64,000 nt of DNA from an uncultured Lachnospiraceae bacterium (GCA_910576535.1 CAJTKK010000002.1:124001-188000); one strand, 5' to 3'. Counted from the first letter of the stretch, positions 7,124 to 16,892 are shown. Notes: a model not told the origin generated them from the letters alone. Program-made: numbers and translations.

Positions 7124-10082
7124 ACTTGCGAAAGAATTGGATAGGCAAAGTAAAGAGCTGGTAGCTTTTTTACAGGAAAAAGGAATAGATGTAAAAGCAG
7201 CGCAAAGTTCCATAGAGGAAGATGCGGCTGCATTGGTCAGAGCGCACTTTAAAAAAGAAAAAACGGTGGATGGGGACGCTGTAAAAAAAGAAATGCCGGC
7301 AAAGCCGGAAGCGCAAAAGTCCGCAATATCCGAGAAACCGGAGATGCCGGTGAAAAAAGAAGAAAAAACGGAGATGAAAGAGGAGAAACCAATGGCAAAA
7401 GAGGGAGAAAATGCCAATGAGGCGCCAAAGAAAAAGAAAAAGATTATTTTTGTAAGCAACCCTCATAACAGCAAAATGCCGGGCCAGAAACCGAAAACGG
7501 CAGGGGAGAGAAAGCCGCAGGCAGCAAACAATCAAAGGCAGGGAAATTTTGTCAGACAGGAAAGGCCGGAAAAGCTGGCGCCTTACCGTCCGGTAAAGCC
7601 TTTAACGCCGCCGTCGCCTACACCGCCGGTGACTATGGTTCCTGCGCACAATAACCAGCCGAAAAAGGATGCAAGACAGCCGGTAAAAACAGAGAATAAG
7701 AGGCAGGAAGCGACTGCAGAGTTAAAACAGGTGAAGCAGGAAAGGCCGGCGGGCGTTCCTGCTGCGAACGGTGAACTGACACAAATGAAGAAACAGGAGA
7801 ACTTCAGGAATGACCGGCAGGATAAGACGGAGAATTTCAGGCGTGACAGACAGGAAAGACCCGAAAATCCCAGACAGGACAGACTAAGAAATGCGGATCC
7901 GCAAAGACGGCAGGATAACAGGAACGAGAATAGAAATGAAAACAGGAACAATAATAGAAATGACAACAGAAGAAATGAAGGCCAAGGCCGCAAACCTTTT
8001 GAAAATAGCCAAGGGGATCGGCGCAATTCTTCTGGCGGCCAGAATTATAACCGGTTTCCGGGAAATAATGACCGTCCTAACAGAGGAAATGGAGGGCAGG
8101 ACAATAAATTCAGAAAGCCTGCCGCATCTAAAGGGTTCATTCCGGAGACCCCTGTTAAAGATCAGGAAAAGCATAGGGATGAGGAAAAGCGCAGAATTAG
8201 CCAGGAAAAAGATAAACGTTCCAAAAAGGACCTGATTTACGAAGAGGATGAAATGAAAATATCCGGTAAAAATAAAGCGGGAAGATTTATTAAACCGGAG
8301 AAAAAAATAGAAGAGGTAAAGGAAGACCAGATTAAAGTGATCATAGTCCCGGATTCCCTGACGATCAAGGAACTTGCTGATAAGATGAAAATGCAGCCGT
8401 CTGTAATCATTAAAAAGCTGTTCCTTCAGGGGCAGATTGTGACTGTCAATTCAGAACTTTCTTATGAAGAAGCGGAGAATATTGCCATTGAGTATGATAT
8501 TATCTGCGAAAAAGAGGAGAAAGTGGATGTAATTGAGGAATTGTTAAAGGAGGAAGAAGAAAAAGAAGAGGATATGGCAAAAAGACCTCCGGTTATCTGT
8601 GTTATGGGGCATGTAGACCATGGGAAGACTTCCCTCTTAGACGCAATCCGTAAAACAAATGTTACGGATAAAGAGGCCGGCGGAATTACGCAGCATATCG
8701 GCGCTTATACTGTTAAGGTGGAAGAGGAAAAGATTACATTCCTCGATACGCCAGGACATGAAGCGTTTACTGCAATGCGTATGAGAGGGGCTAATTCTAC
8801 TGACATTGCGATTCTTGTGGTAGCGGCTGACGACGGCGTGATGCCTCAGACCGTGGAGGCGATTAACCATGCAAAGGCAGCGGGAATAGAAATTATTGTT
8901 GCGGTCAATAAAATAGATAAACCGAATGCGAATGTGGACAGGGTAAAACAGGAACTGACAGAATATGAGCTGATCCCTGTTGACTGGGGCGGAAGCACGG
9001 AATTTGTCCCGGTATCCGCAAAGTCTGGCGAGGGGATCGACACATTGCTGGAAACCATTTTACTGACGGCAGAAATCCTTGAACTGAAGGCAAATGCAAA
9101 AAGGCGTGCGAGAGGCCTTGTCATCGAGGCGGAACTGGATAAGGGAAGAGGCCCTGTGGCAACGGTGCTTGTGCAGAAGGGGACGCTTCATGTGGGAGAC
9201 TTTATTTCGGCAGGATCCAGCCATGGCAAAGTAAGGGCAATGATTGACGATAAAGGAAGAAGGGTGAAGGAAGCCTTCCCTTCAACCCCGGTGGAAATCT
9301 TAGGGCTTTCGGATGTGCCTAGCGCCGGCGAAGTATTTATTGCCCATGAAAATGATAAAACAGCAAAAACTTATGCAGAAACTTATCTGGCGCAGAATAA
9401 AGAGAGAATGCTGGAAGATACGAAATCGAAAATGTCTTTGGACGATCTGTTTACCCAGATCCAGGCAGGCAATCTCAAGGAACTGAACCTGATTATTAAG
9501 GCGGATGTCCAAGGCAGTGTGGAAGCGGTAAAACAAAGCCTGCTTAAGCTTTCCAATGAAGAAGTGGTGGTAAAATGTATTCATGGCGGCGTAGGCGCAA
9601 TTACGGAATCCGATGTTTCCTTAGCATCGGCATCTTCCGCAATTATTATTGGGTTTAACGTGAGGCCGGATGCAATGGCGAAGGCAGTTGCAGAAAGAGA
9701 AGGCGTGGATATCAGGTTATATAAAGTGATTTACCAGGCAATTGAAGACGTAGAAGCAGCGATGAAAGGGATGCTGGATCCTATCTTTGAAGAAAAGGTG
9801 ATCGGCCATGCGGAGGTGCGTCAGATATTCAAAGCTTCAGCGGTAGGGAACATTGCCGGATCTTATATTTTGGACGGCATATTTAAGAGAGACTGCAAAG
9901 TACGCATTACAAGGGAAGGCGAACAGATTTACGAAGGGGCTTTAAGTTCCCTGAAACGTTTTAAAGACGATGTAAAAGAAGTAAAAGCAGGCTTTGAATG
10001 TGGTTTTGTATTTGACAACTTTGACCAAATGCAGGAGCTGGATATTGTAGAGGCATATATTATGGTGGAAGTGCCCCGGTAG
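7101..10082 (+). CDS. infB: translation initiation factor IF-2 with an extended disordered N-terminus
   Basis: A 993-residue IF-2, the GTPase that places initiator fMet-tRNA on the ribosome. The ATG at 7101 is chosen because GGAGGTAG lies at the right distance; an ATG at 7074 lies deep inside ylxQ without such a site. The N-terminal IF2_N subdomain (MKVHELAKELDRQSKELVAF) is followed by a roughly 350-residue low-complexity stretch rich in Lys, Gln, Pro, Asn and Arg (Asn-Arg repeats near residues 270-300). The second IF2_N unit, the G domain (GHVDHGKT about residue 503, DTPGHEAFT, NKIDKP), and the beta-barrel and fMet-tRNA binding domains follow. The core is intact. Confidence 0.97.
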   Translation: MAKMKVHELAKELDRQSKELVAFLQEKGIDVKAAQSSIEEDAAALVRAHFKKEKTVDGDAVKKEMPAKPEAQKSAISEKPEMPVKKEEKTEMKEEKPMAKEGENANEAPKKKKKIIFVSNPHNSKMPGQKPKTAGERKPQAANNQRQGNFVRQERPEKLAPYRPVKPLTPPSPTPPVTMVPAHNNQPKKDARQPVKTENKRQEATAELKQVKQERPAGVPAANGELTQMKKQENFRNDRQDKTENFRRDRQERPENPRQDRLRNADPQRRQDNRNENRNENRNNNRNDNRRNEGQGRKPFENSQGDRRNSSGGQNYNRFPGNNDRPNRGNGGQDNKFRKPAASKGFIPETPVKDQEKHRDEEKRRISQEKDKRSKKDLIYEEDEMKISGKNKAGRFIKPEKKIEEVKEDQIKVIIVPDSLTIKELADKMKMQPSVIIKKLFLQGQIVTVNSELSYEEAENIAIEYDIICEKEEKVDVIEELLKEEEEKEEDMAKRPPVICVMGHVDHGKTSLLDAIRKTNVTDKEAGGITQHIGAYTVKVEEEKITFLDTPGHEAFTAMRMRGANSTDIAILVVAADDGVMPQTVEAINHAKAAGIEIIVAVNKIDKPNANVDRVKQELTEYELIPVDWGGSTEFVPVSAKSGEGIDTLLETILLTAEILELKANAKRRARGLVIEAELDKGRGPVATVLVQKGTLHVGDFISAGSSHGKVRAMIDDKGRRVKEAFPSTPVEILGLSDVPSAGEVFIAHENDKTAKTYAETYLAQNKERMLEDTKSKMSLDDLFTQIQAGNLKELNLIIKADVQGSVEAVKQSLLKLSNEEVVVKCIHGGVGAITESDVSLASASSAIIIGFNVRPDAMAKAVAEREGVDIRLYKVIYQAIEDVEAAMKGMLDPIFEEKVIGHAEVRQIFKASAVGNIAGSYILDGIFKRDCKVRITREGEQIYEGALSSLKRFKDDVKEVKAGFECGFVFDNFDQMQELDIVEAYIMVEVPR

Positions 10083-10182
10083 TATTATCCTGCCGCCATA
10101 AGAATGACGCTGCTGTTTAGCCCGTAACCGGCATAGGCTTTGCAGTATCAGATGAAGTTGGACGGGAAAGGAACGTAAAATT

Positions 10183-10557
10183 ATGAAAAAGAACAGCATA
10201 AAGAATACAAGGATTAACGGCGAGGTGCAAAGAGCGTTGGCGGAAATTATACGCGGAGGGATCAAAGATCCGCGTATTAGCCCGCTGACTTCCGTAGTAT
10301 CAGTGGAAGTGGCTCCGGACTTAAAGACATGTAAGGCATGGGTCAGCGTGTTGGGGGATGAAGAAATGCAGAAGGATACGCTGGAAGGCTTGAAAAGCGC
10401 GGCAGGGTATATCAGAAACCAGCTAGCAAAAGAAATTAATTTAAGGAATACGCCGGAACTCATTTTTATTATGGATCAATCGATTGCGTATGGCGTAACT
10501 ATGTCCAAACTGATTGATGAGGTAAATAGTGGAAAGAAGATAAATGAGGAGAAATAA
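10183..10557 (+). CDS. rbfA: 30S ribosome-binding factor A
   Basis: A 124-residue RbfA, a KH-like protein that binds the 30S subunit and aids 16S rRNA 5'-end maturation. Typical features are RINGEVQRALAEIIRGGIKD at the start, ISPLTSVVSVEVAPDLKTCK, and LRNTPELIFIMDQSI near the end. It follows infB by 100 nt in the usual order. Confidence 0.95.
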   Translation: MKKNSIKNTRINGEVQRALAEIIRGGIKDPRISPLTSVVSVEVAPDLKTCKAWVSVLGDEEMQKDTLEGLKSAAGYIRNQLAKEINLRNTPELIFIMDQSIAYGVTMSKLIDEVNSGKKINEEK

Positions 10558-10562
10558 GCTGC

Positions 10563-10610
10563 CGCCGTCCGCCTTTTGCTTCTTTTTGGCAGCAAAACCA
10601 AAGGACGGAT
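10563..10610 (+). other. strong intergenic hairpin between rbfA and nrnA
   Basis: CCGTCC...TTTTGCT pairs with AGCAAAA...GGACGG around a loop of about 10 nt. No T-tract follows, so it is more likely an mRNA processing or stability element than a terminator. Confidence 0.4.
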
Positions 10611-10663
10611 GGCAATAGTGCAGAAAAAGAAAGGGTCAAGGCAAGCAGTGAGAGGAGGCAGAA

Positions 10664-11632
10664 ATGAAAATAGCAGAAGAAATAAGGGATGCTGAAACGA
10701 TAGGGATCGGTGGGCATATCCGGCCTGACGGGGATTGCGTAGGTTCGTGTATGGCTTTGTATCTATATATACAAAAGGTATTTCCGGAAAAGAAAGTGGA
10801 ATTATTTTTAGAACCGCCCTCAGAAGTGTTTTGCTGTTTAAAAGATATTGACAAAATCCGTACAGACGTGATGAAGGGCGGAAGATATGAAGGCGTTTTT
10901 GATGTATTTATTGCTTTGGATACGGTAAAGGAGCGCATGGGCGCAGCGGAAGCTCTGTTTGATCAGGCTGGCAAAACAGTAAATATTGACCATCATATCA
11001 GTAACCAAGGCTGTGGGGATGTAAACTACATAGACGCGCAGGCAAGTTCTACCAGTGAGTTGGTCTTTGATGTTTTGGAAGAAGAGAATTTGGACGAAGA
11101 GATTGCAAAAGCCATCTACATAGGGATGATTCATGATACGGGAGTGTTCCGGTATTCCAATACTTCGCCGAAGACTTTGGCGGCCGCGGCGAAACTGATT
11201 AGCTTTGGCTTTGATTTTTCAGAGATAATAGAAAAAACTTTTTATGAAAAAACTTATGTACAGAATCTTCTGTTAGGAAGAGCTTTATTGGAAAGCATTC
11301 TGATTATGGATGGAAGATGCATTGTCAGCGCCATTGAAAAAAGAACTTTGGATTTTTACCACGCTGATGCCAAAGACCTGGAGGGGATTGTCAGTCAGCT
11401 TAACCAGACAAAAGGGGTGGAATGTACCATTTTCATGTATCAGACCGGTGTACTGGAATATAAAGTAAGCCTGCGTTCCAAAGGGAAGGTGGATGTCTCT
11501 GAGATTGCCGTATTTTTTGGGGGCGGCGGGCATATGCGGGCAGCAGGCTGTACAATGAATGGGACTTTTTATGACGTTGTAAATAATTTGTCGTTACATA
11601 TTGAGAATCAGTTGAAACGGCTGGAGAAATAA
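10664..11632 (+). CDS. nrnA: DHH-family nanoRNase / pAp phosphatase NrnA
   Basis: A 322-residue DHH/DHHA1 phosphoesterase. NrnA degrades short oligoribonucleotides and dephosphorylates 3'-phosphoadenosine 5'-phosphate. Metal-binding motifs are IGGHIRPDGDCVGS near the start, a DTV motif, and IDHHISN around residue 107. The C-terminal DHHA1 domain carries GGGGHMRAAGC. The gene sits between rbfA and truB, as in many Firmicutes. AGAGGAGGC precedes the ATG. Confidence 0.93.
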   Translation: MKIAEEIRDAETIGIGGHIRPDGDCVGSCMALYLYIQKVFPEKKVELFLEPPSEVFCCLKDIDKIRTDVMKGGRYEGVFDVFIALDTVKERMGAAEALFDQAGKTVNIDHHISNQGCGDVNYIDAQASSTSELVFDVLEEENLDEEIAKAIYIGMIHDTGVFRYSNTSPKTLAAAAKLISFGFDFSEIIEKTFYEKTYVQNLLLGRALLESILIMDGRCIVSAIEKRTLDFYHADAKDLEGIVSQLNQTKGVECTIFMYQTGVLEYKVSLRSKGKVDVSEIAVFFGGGGHMRAAGCTMNGTFYDVVNNLSLHIENQLKRLEK

Positions 11633-11725
11633 TGCCTTCCTGCTTTAGGGGATTAGGGGCATGGAATTGACAGGCTGCACATAGGCGCGGCAATAGGACC
11701 GGCAATTGGACAGCGGGGAAAACAG

Positions 11726-12634
11726 ATGTATAATGGGATAATCAATGTATATAAAGAAGCTGGCTTCACCTCCCATGATGTGGTTGCAAAATTGAGAGGT
11801 ATTCTAAAACAGAGAAAAATAGGACATACAGGTACCTTAGACCCGGACGCAGTAGGCGTTCTTCCTGTCTGCTTAGGCAGCGGGACAAAGCTGTGCGGTA
11901 TGCTTACGGATACAGATAAAGAGTATCGGGCAAAGATGATGCTTGGGAAAGAAACAGATACCCAGGATATTTCCGGAAAGACGCTAAAAGAAAAGGCTGT
12001 AATGACAGGCAGGCAGGAAGCGGAGAATGCGATAATGTCTTTTTTGGGCGGTTATGACCAGATACCTCCGATGTATTCAGCTATTAAAGTGGACGGGAAG
12101 AAACTTTATCAATTAGCCAGGGAAGGAAAGGAAATAGAACGTAAACCGAGGAGGGTACAGATTTATTCCCTGGAAATAGAAGAAATACAGATACCTTCGG
12201 TTACGATGCGGGTTAGTTGTTCCAAGGGGACTTATATCAGGACGCTTTGCCATGATATTGGACAGAAGCTGGGGTGCGGCGGGGTAATGGTTTCTTTGGA
12301 AAGGACGAAAGCAGGAAATTTCCTGGTAAAGGATGCTCTTTTGCTTTCAGACATCGCAAGACTGCAGGAGGAAGGGCGGCTCTTGGAAAAAATCCTGCCA
12401 GTGGATGCGATGCTTTCCGGGTATGCGGCGGTAAAAGTGGAACGTAAAGCACAAAGGCTGATTGAAAACGGGAATTCTTTTTACCGTAATATGATAATAG
12501 AAAGAAAAGAATATATGCCGGAAGAACAGGTCAGGGTATATGATGAAGACGGCAGATTTTACGGCATTTACAAATTCCGCCCGGAAGAAGACCGTTTTTT
12601 GCCGGTAAAAATGTTTATGGAGAATGGACAATAA
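11726..12634 (+). CDS. truB: tRNA pseudouridine-55 synthase
   Basis: A 302-residue TruB, which makes pseudouridine at position 55 in the T arm of tRNAs. The catalytic Asp lies in HTGTLDPDAVGVLPVCLG (about residue 39); the RNA-binding KIGHTG and the later SKGTYIRTL motif are present, with a C-terminal PUA-like region. The stop codon is directly followed by the ribF ATG, so the two are translated together. Confidence 0.95.
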   Translation: MYNGIINVYKEAGFTSHDVVAKLRGILKQRKIGHTGTLDPDAVGVLPVCLGSGTKLCGMLTDTDKEYRAKMMLGKETDTQDISGKTLKEKAVMTGRQEAENAIMSFLGGYDQIPPMYSAIKVDGKKLYQLAREGKEIERKPRRVQIYSLEIEEIQIPSVTMRVSCSKGTYIRTLCHDIGQKLGCGGVMVSLERTKAGNFLVKDALLLSDIARLQEEGRLLEKILPVDAMLSGYAAVKVERKAQRLIENGNSFYRNMIIERKEYMPEEQVRVYDEDGRFYGIYKFRPEEDRFLPVKMFMENGQ

Positions 12635-13570
12635 ATGCAAATCATTTGTGGCACTACAGATTTTGAAATAGAAGAAAAAAGCGCTGTGGCAATAGGGAAA
12701 TTTGACGGTATCCACCAAGGACACCAGAAACTGCTGGATTGCATTACCGGACAGAAAGAACAAGGACTGAAAGCAGTGGTATTTACCTTTGACCCGCCGC
12801 CTTCTGTATTGTTCCAGACATCATCTGCAAAAGAACTGATGACAAAAGAGGAGAAGCGGAAGGCGTTTTCAGAAATGGGGATTGATATTTTAATTGAATT
12901 CCCTTTGACTTATGAGACGGCGGCCATGGAACCCCAGGATTATATTGAAGAGTTTTTAGTCCGCAGAATGCGGGCGGCTTATATTGCAGCGGGAACGGAT
13001 GTATCTTTTGGGGCGAAAGGGGCAGGGAATTATATGCTTCTGTTGTCTATGGCAGCTTTATTAGGATATGAATTGCAGTTAATAGATAAGGTTTGTTATA
13101 ATGGAAGGGAAATAAGTTCCACTTATGTAAAGGAAGAAGTGGAAAGAGGGAATATGGAAACTGCAAGAGTTCTGCTTGGCTCGCCTTATAGCGTAAGCGG
13201 GACGGTAGTGCATGGGAAGCAGTTCGGAAGGACTATAGGGATGCCTACCGTAAATCTATTGCCTGGAACCCGTAAACTGCTTCCCCCTAATGGCGTATAT
13301 TATTCGGAAGTGATTATGGACGGAGGGGAGTATTATGGGATAACGAATATAGGATATAAGCCTACTGTCAGCGAAGAGGGGCAAATAGGGGTGGAAACAT
13401 ATATATATGGTTTTAATGGGGACATTTACGGAAAAGAAATTACCGTAAAACTTTTAAAGTTTAAACGTCCGGAACGGAAGTTTAGCGGGAAAGAGGACCT
13501 GAAAAAACAAATGATGAAGGATATTGAGGAAGGAAAGAATTTTCACACGGAGATACAAATGAAGGGATAA
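12635..13570 (+). CDS. ribF: bifunctional riboflavin kinase / FAD synthetase
   Basis: A 311-residue RibF that phosphorylates riboflavin to FMN and adenylates it to FAD. The N-terminal nucleotidyltransferase has GKFDGIHQGHQKLL and SSTYVKEEVERG; the C-terminal riboflavin kinase has GKQFGRTIGMPTVNL and GVYYSEV. The ATG immediately follows the truB stop. Full length compared with the family. Confidence 0.95.
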   Translation: MQIICGTTDFEIEEKSAVAIGKFDGIHQGHQKLLDCITGQKEQGLKAVVFTFDPPPSVLFQTSSAKELMTKEEKRKAFSEMGIDILIEFPLTYETAAMEPQDYIEEFLVRRMRAAYIAAGTDVSFGAKGAGNYMLLLSMAALLGYELQLIDKVCYNGREISSTYVKEEVERGNMETARVLLGSPYSVSGTVVHGKQFGRTIGMPTVNLLPGTRKLLPPNGVYYSEVIMDGGEYYGITNIGYKPTVSEEGQIGVETYIYGFNGDIYGKEITVKLLKFKRPERKFSGKEDLKKQMMKDIEEGKNFHTEIQMKG

Positions 13571-13575
13571 GAAAG

Positions 13576-15222
13576 ATGATGAGTTTTGAAATTATACTAT
13601 CAATGGCAGGCGGGCTGGGGCTTTTCCTGTTCGGGATGACAGTAATGAGTGAAAGCATTGAAAAGGTGGCAGGCGCAAAGCTTAGGTCTATTCTTGAGAT
13701 ATTTACCACCAACCGTTTTACCGGCTTAATTGTGGGGATTATTTTTACGGGTATTATCCAGTCGTCTTCGGCTTGTACGGTAATGGTGGTCAGCTTTGTG
13801 AATTCCGGGCTTATGTCCTTATATCAGGCGGCAGGGGTTATTTATGGGGCAAATATCGGTACGACCATTACTTCCCAGCTGGTTTCCTTTAACTTATCGG
13901 AAGCAGCCCCCATTATACTGCTGGCAGGCGTGCTGACAATGATGCTGGGGAAAGGGAAACAGAATGCGGAAAAAATAGGGGAAGTAATTGTAGGGTTTGG
14001 CATATTGTTCATGGGATTGAGCAGTATGTCGGGCGCTATGTCCGGGATGAAGGACAGCCCGGGGGTTATGCATTTATTAAGGTCTTTGGACAGCCCGCTG
14101 CTTGCTGTTTTGATGGGAACGGTATTGACAGCGATTATCCAGAGTTCATCGGTTACGGTAAGTATTGTGCTGCTTATGGCGAATGAGGGACTGCTTGGGC
14201 TGCCCATCAGCCTGTTTATTATCCTTGGATGCAATATCGGAGCTTGCGCTTCCGCGGTACTGGCTTCCCTTACAGGGAAAAAAGACGCAAAGCGTGCGGC
14301 AATGATTCATTTCCTTTTTAACGTAATCGGCACTGTGCTGTTATATGTGATTTTAATGATTGGCATGGAACAAGTGGTAGACGGCATTATGACAGTTTCC
14401 GGTCACAGCCCTGGACGTTTTGTTGCCAATGCCCATACCATGATTAAGATTTTCCAGGTAATTGTACTCTTCCCCTTTTCTAATCTGATTGTTAAGCTGA
14501 CATACGTGCTGATACCCGGGGATGATAAGAAGATTGGTTATAGGGATAGCTTCCAGTTAAAATACATAGGGGAGAAGGTGGTCTTCAATCCGGCTACCGC
14601 GGTTGTGGAAGTTACAAAAGAGATTGAGAGAATGGCATCTTTATCCACCGAGAATTTAAACCGTGCAATGAATGCTCTGATTACTTTGGATAATGAAGAT
14701 ATCGAAGAAGTCTATGAAGTGGAGAAGAATATCAACTTTTTGAATCATGCGATTACCAACTATTTGGTAAAGATCAACCAGGCTACGTTGCCAATTGAGG
14801 ATTTAAAGAGCATCGGCGCATTGTTTCATGTAGTGAACGATATTGAGCGTATTGGCGATCATGCGGAAAATGTAGCTGATTCGGCAAAACAACGTATTGG
14901 GACAGATATAAACTTCAGCAAAGAAGCACAAAAAGGGTTGGGGGAAATGCTCAATATGGTAAATACGCTGATGCAGTTTTCCCTGGAGATGTTTTCAAGC
15001 GGATCAGAGGAACACTTGGAGGATATTATGCATCTGGAAGATGCAGTGGATGAAAAAGAAAGGGAACTGCAAAAGGAGCATGTGGCTCGCCTGACTAGAA
15101 ATGAATGCAGCCCTGAAGCCGGGATGCTGTTTTCGGATATTGTATCCGGGTTAGAGCGTGTGGCGGATCATGCGACAAATATTGCTTTTTCTCTTCTGAA
15201 TGCAGATCCTGAAGAAGACTGA
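13576..15222 (+). CDS. Na/Pi cotransporter family protein with PhoU-like C-terminus
   Basis: A 548-residue membrane protein. The first roughly 310 residues hold two inverted Na_Pi_cotrans repeats, each with the QSSS signature (GIIQSSSACTVMVVSF and AIIQSSSVTVSIVLL), which marks sodium-dependent phosphate carriers. Residues from about 340 to the end form a helical PhoU-like domain (HVVNDIERIGDHAENVADSA and ERVADHATNIAFSL). In bacteria such NptA/YjbB-type proteins move phosphate, often outward. It begins five nt after ribF and is probably co-transcribed with it. The transport direction is not decided by sequence. Confidence 0.88.
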   Translation: MMSFEIILSMAGGLGLFLFGMTVMSESIEKVAGAKLRSILEIFTTNRFTGLIVGIIFTGIIQSSSACTVMVVSFVNSGLMSLYQAAGVIYGANIGTTITSQLVSFNLSEAAPIILLAGVLTMMLGKGKQNAEKIGEVIVGFGILFMGLSSMSGAMSGMKDSPGVMHLLRSLDSPLLAVLMGTVLTAIIQSSSVTVSIVLLMANEGLLGLPISLFIILGCNIGACASAVLASLTGKKDAKRAAMIHFLFNVIGTVLLYVILMIGMEQVVDGIMTVSGHSPGRFVANAHTMIKIFQVIVLFPFSNLIVKLTYVLIPGDDKKIGYRDSFQLKYIGEKVVFNPATAVVEVTKEIERMASLSTENLNRAMNALITLDNEDIEEVYEVEKNINFLNHAITNYLVKINQATLPIEDLKSIGALFHVVNDIERIGDHAENVADSAKQRIGTDINFSKEAQKGLGEMLNMVNTLMQFSLEMFSSGSEEHLEDIMHLEDAVDEKERELQKEHVARLTRNECSPEAGMLFSDIVSGLERVADHATNIAFSLLNADPEED

Positions 15223-15295
15223 GCAGGAGGCTTTTGCCTTTAGTCTGGATGAGAAAAGAAAGGGGCAATTTCCTAAAATTCCCGTGGATTTTTAT

Positions 15296-15324
15296 TTGAC
15301 AGCAGGAAATTACGCTGATATAAT
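15296..15324 (+). promoter_or_regulatory. near-consensus sigma-A promoter of the NlpC/P60 gene
   Basis: TTGACA (15296-15301), a 17-nt spacer and TATAAT (15319-15324), about 50-60 nt before the start codon: an exact match to both hexamers. Strong constitutive expression is expected. Confidence 0.85.
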
Positions 15325-15371
15325 AACCTTGTAATATATGTAATAAATTTGTAATATATAACAAGAAAGGC

Positions 15372-16442
15372 ATGGTTACTTATATGAGATATAAATTGGC
15401 GGGTATCACTGGAATATGGATGGCAGGGTTTTTAGCATTATGCGGCAGACCGGTTTATGCGGCAGAATGGAAGGAACCGCAGGAGGATTCCCGGGCAAAT
15501 TCAATTGAAGAGGCAGTATTGGAACCAGTTGGGGCATTGGCGCTTCTGGAATCGGAAAAGACAGAGGAAGAATATAAAGTGGCGGCCAGACAGGCCGAAG
15601 GGGCTTTATGGGGGTATACCAATTTAGGGATTTCCAATGTGGATGATAACCTGAATATCCGGCAGACCCCGGATGAAAATGGTAAACTGATTGGAAAGCT
15701 TCCGAAGAATGCAGCCTGTGAACTGATATCAGAAGAAGGGGATTGGTCTTATATTAAATCCGGGAAAGTGGAAGGATATGTAAAAAGCGAATTTCTGTTA
15801 GGCGGCTGGGAAGCGAAAAAGCGTGCTTCGGAGCAGTTATCCAAGGTAGCGGTTGTGAATACCACCAGTTTAAAGGTAAGGGAAGAACCCAATATGGAAT
15901 GCGAAGTCATTACCCTGGTTCCCAAAGGGGAGGAACTGGAAGTAGTGGAAGAGCTGGACGAATGGGTAAAGATCATGATTGATGATGAAGAGAATTATGT
16001 GTCGGCGGAATACGTGAAAATAGAGGAAAAGCTGGGGTCGGCCATTACTTTGACGGAATTGATGTATGGACAGGGCGTATCGGATATCCGGGTGGATTTA
16101 TGCCAATATGCAAAACAGTTTATTGGAAACCCTTATGTATGGGGGGGAACGAGCCTGACAAAGGGCGCGGATTGTTCCGGTTTTGTCCTGAGCGTATTTA
16201 AAAAGTATGGGATTTCCCTGCCCAGGACTTCCGGTTCCCAATCGAATGCAGGGACAAAAATCAGTATGTCGGAAGCAAAGCCAGGGGATCTGATTTTCTA
16301 TGCGAAGGGCGGGCGCATTAATCATGTGGCTCTATATATCGGCGGCGGCCAGGTCGTTCATGCCAGCAGCCCAAAGACAGGAATTAAGATTTCCAATTAT
16401 AACTATAGAACGCCGGCGAAAGTAGTCAGGGTTTTGCCGTAA
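15372..16442 (+). CDS. secreted SH3-domain NlpC/P60 peptidoglycan hydrolase
   Basis: A 356-residue exported cell-wall enzyme. The signal peptide has a basic start, a hydrophobic core (LAGITGIWMAGFLALCG) and a cleavage site after PVYA. Two bacterial SH3 domains follow (about 80-140 and 155-215; NIRQTPDENGKLIGKLP and LKVREEPNMECEVI), then an NlpC/P60 endopeptidase (about 240-356) with catalytic Cys in GADCSGFVLS (near 267), His in INHVALYIGG and a third polar residue in HASSP. Such enzymes cut stem peptides. GAAAGG is one base from the ATG at 15372 and 13 from an in-frame ATG at 15384, so the start is uncertain by four residues. Confidence 0.93.
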   Translation: MVTYMRYKLAGITGIWMAGFLALCGRPVYAAEWKEPQEDSRANSIEEAVLEPVGALALLESEKTEEEYKVAARQAEGALWGYTNLGISNVDDNLNIRQTPDENGKLIGKLPKNAACELISEEGDWSYIKSGKVEGYVKSEFLLGGWEAKKRASEQLSKVAVVNTTSLKVREEPNMECEVITLVPKGEELEVVEELDEWVKIMIDDEENYVSAEYVKIEEKLGSAITLTELMYGQGVSDIRVDLCQYAKQFIGNPYVWGGTSLTKGADCSGFVLSVFKKYGISLPRTSGSQSNAGTKISMSEAKPGDLIFYAKGGRINHVALYIGGGQVVHASSPKTGIKISNYNYRTPAKVVRVLP

Positions 16443-16449
16443 AAAGATA

Positions 16450-16478
16450 TTTACAGAAAAAGAAATATATGGTAGACT
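16450..16478 (+). promoter_or_regulatory. sigma-A-type promoter of rpsO
   Basis: TTTACA (16450-16455), a 17-nt spacer and TAGACT (16473-16478), giving a leader of roughly 85 nt before the rpsO ATG. Confidence 0.55.
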
Positions 16479-16570
16479 ATGTAAGTGCGAAATTCAGCCG
16501 ATACTCAGATGCGGGACGACTCCGGCCCCGTCCTAGTATCCGGTGTAAAAAGGAACAGGAGGAAAGAACA

Positions 16571-16837
16571 ATGATTTCTAAGGAAAAGAAAACAGCGATT
16601 ATTAACGAATATGCAAGGAGTGAGGGCGATACTGGTTCACCGGAAGTGCAGATTGCGGTTTTGACGGCAAGGATCCAGGAACTTACAGAGCATTTAAAGA
16701 TTCACTCAAAGGATCATCATTCAAGAAGAGGGCTTCTTAAGATGGTTGGCCAGAGGCGTGGGCTTTTGGATTATCTTAAGAAAATTGATATTGAAAGATA
16801 CCGTGCTTTAATTGAAAAACTTGGAATCAGAAAGTAA
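16571..16837 (+). CDS. rpsO: 30S ribosomal protein S15
   Basis: An 88-residue S15, a primary 16S rRNA binder of the 30S platform. Typical motifs: GDTGSPEVQIAVLTARI, the HxKDHHSRRGLL loop (HSKDHHSRRGLLKMVGQR) and LDYLKKIDIERY. AGGAGG precedes the ATG at 16571; the frame stays open upstream to 16469 but that part is leader. Followed by its own terminator and then pnp, the classic rpsO-pnp order. Confidence 0.97.
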   Translation: MISKEKKTAIINEYARSEGDTGSPEVQIAVLTARIQELTEHLKIHSKDHHSRRGLLKMVGQRRGLLDYLKKIDIERYRALIEKLGIRK

Positions 16838-16854
16838 TTAAAAAGAGTTTATTG

Positions 16855-16892
16855 GGCGGATACAGGCTGAAAAGTTAAGGTGTCCGCCTTTT
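16855..16892 (+). terminator. intrinsic terminator between rpsO and pnp
   Basis: GGCGGATAC pairs with GTGTCCGCC (one G-U) around a 16-nt loop and is followed by TTTT. It probably sets the rpsO to pnp ratio. Confidence 0.75.

Noticed and set aside
7583..8026. Minus-strand open frames across infB, and others across nusA and ylxQ
   Set aside because: They mirror the low-complexity A/G-rich coding of the plus strand (Leu/Phe/Ser-rich shadows) and have no ribosome-binding sites.
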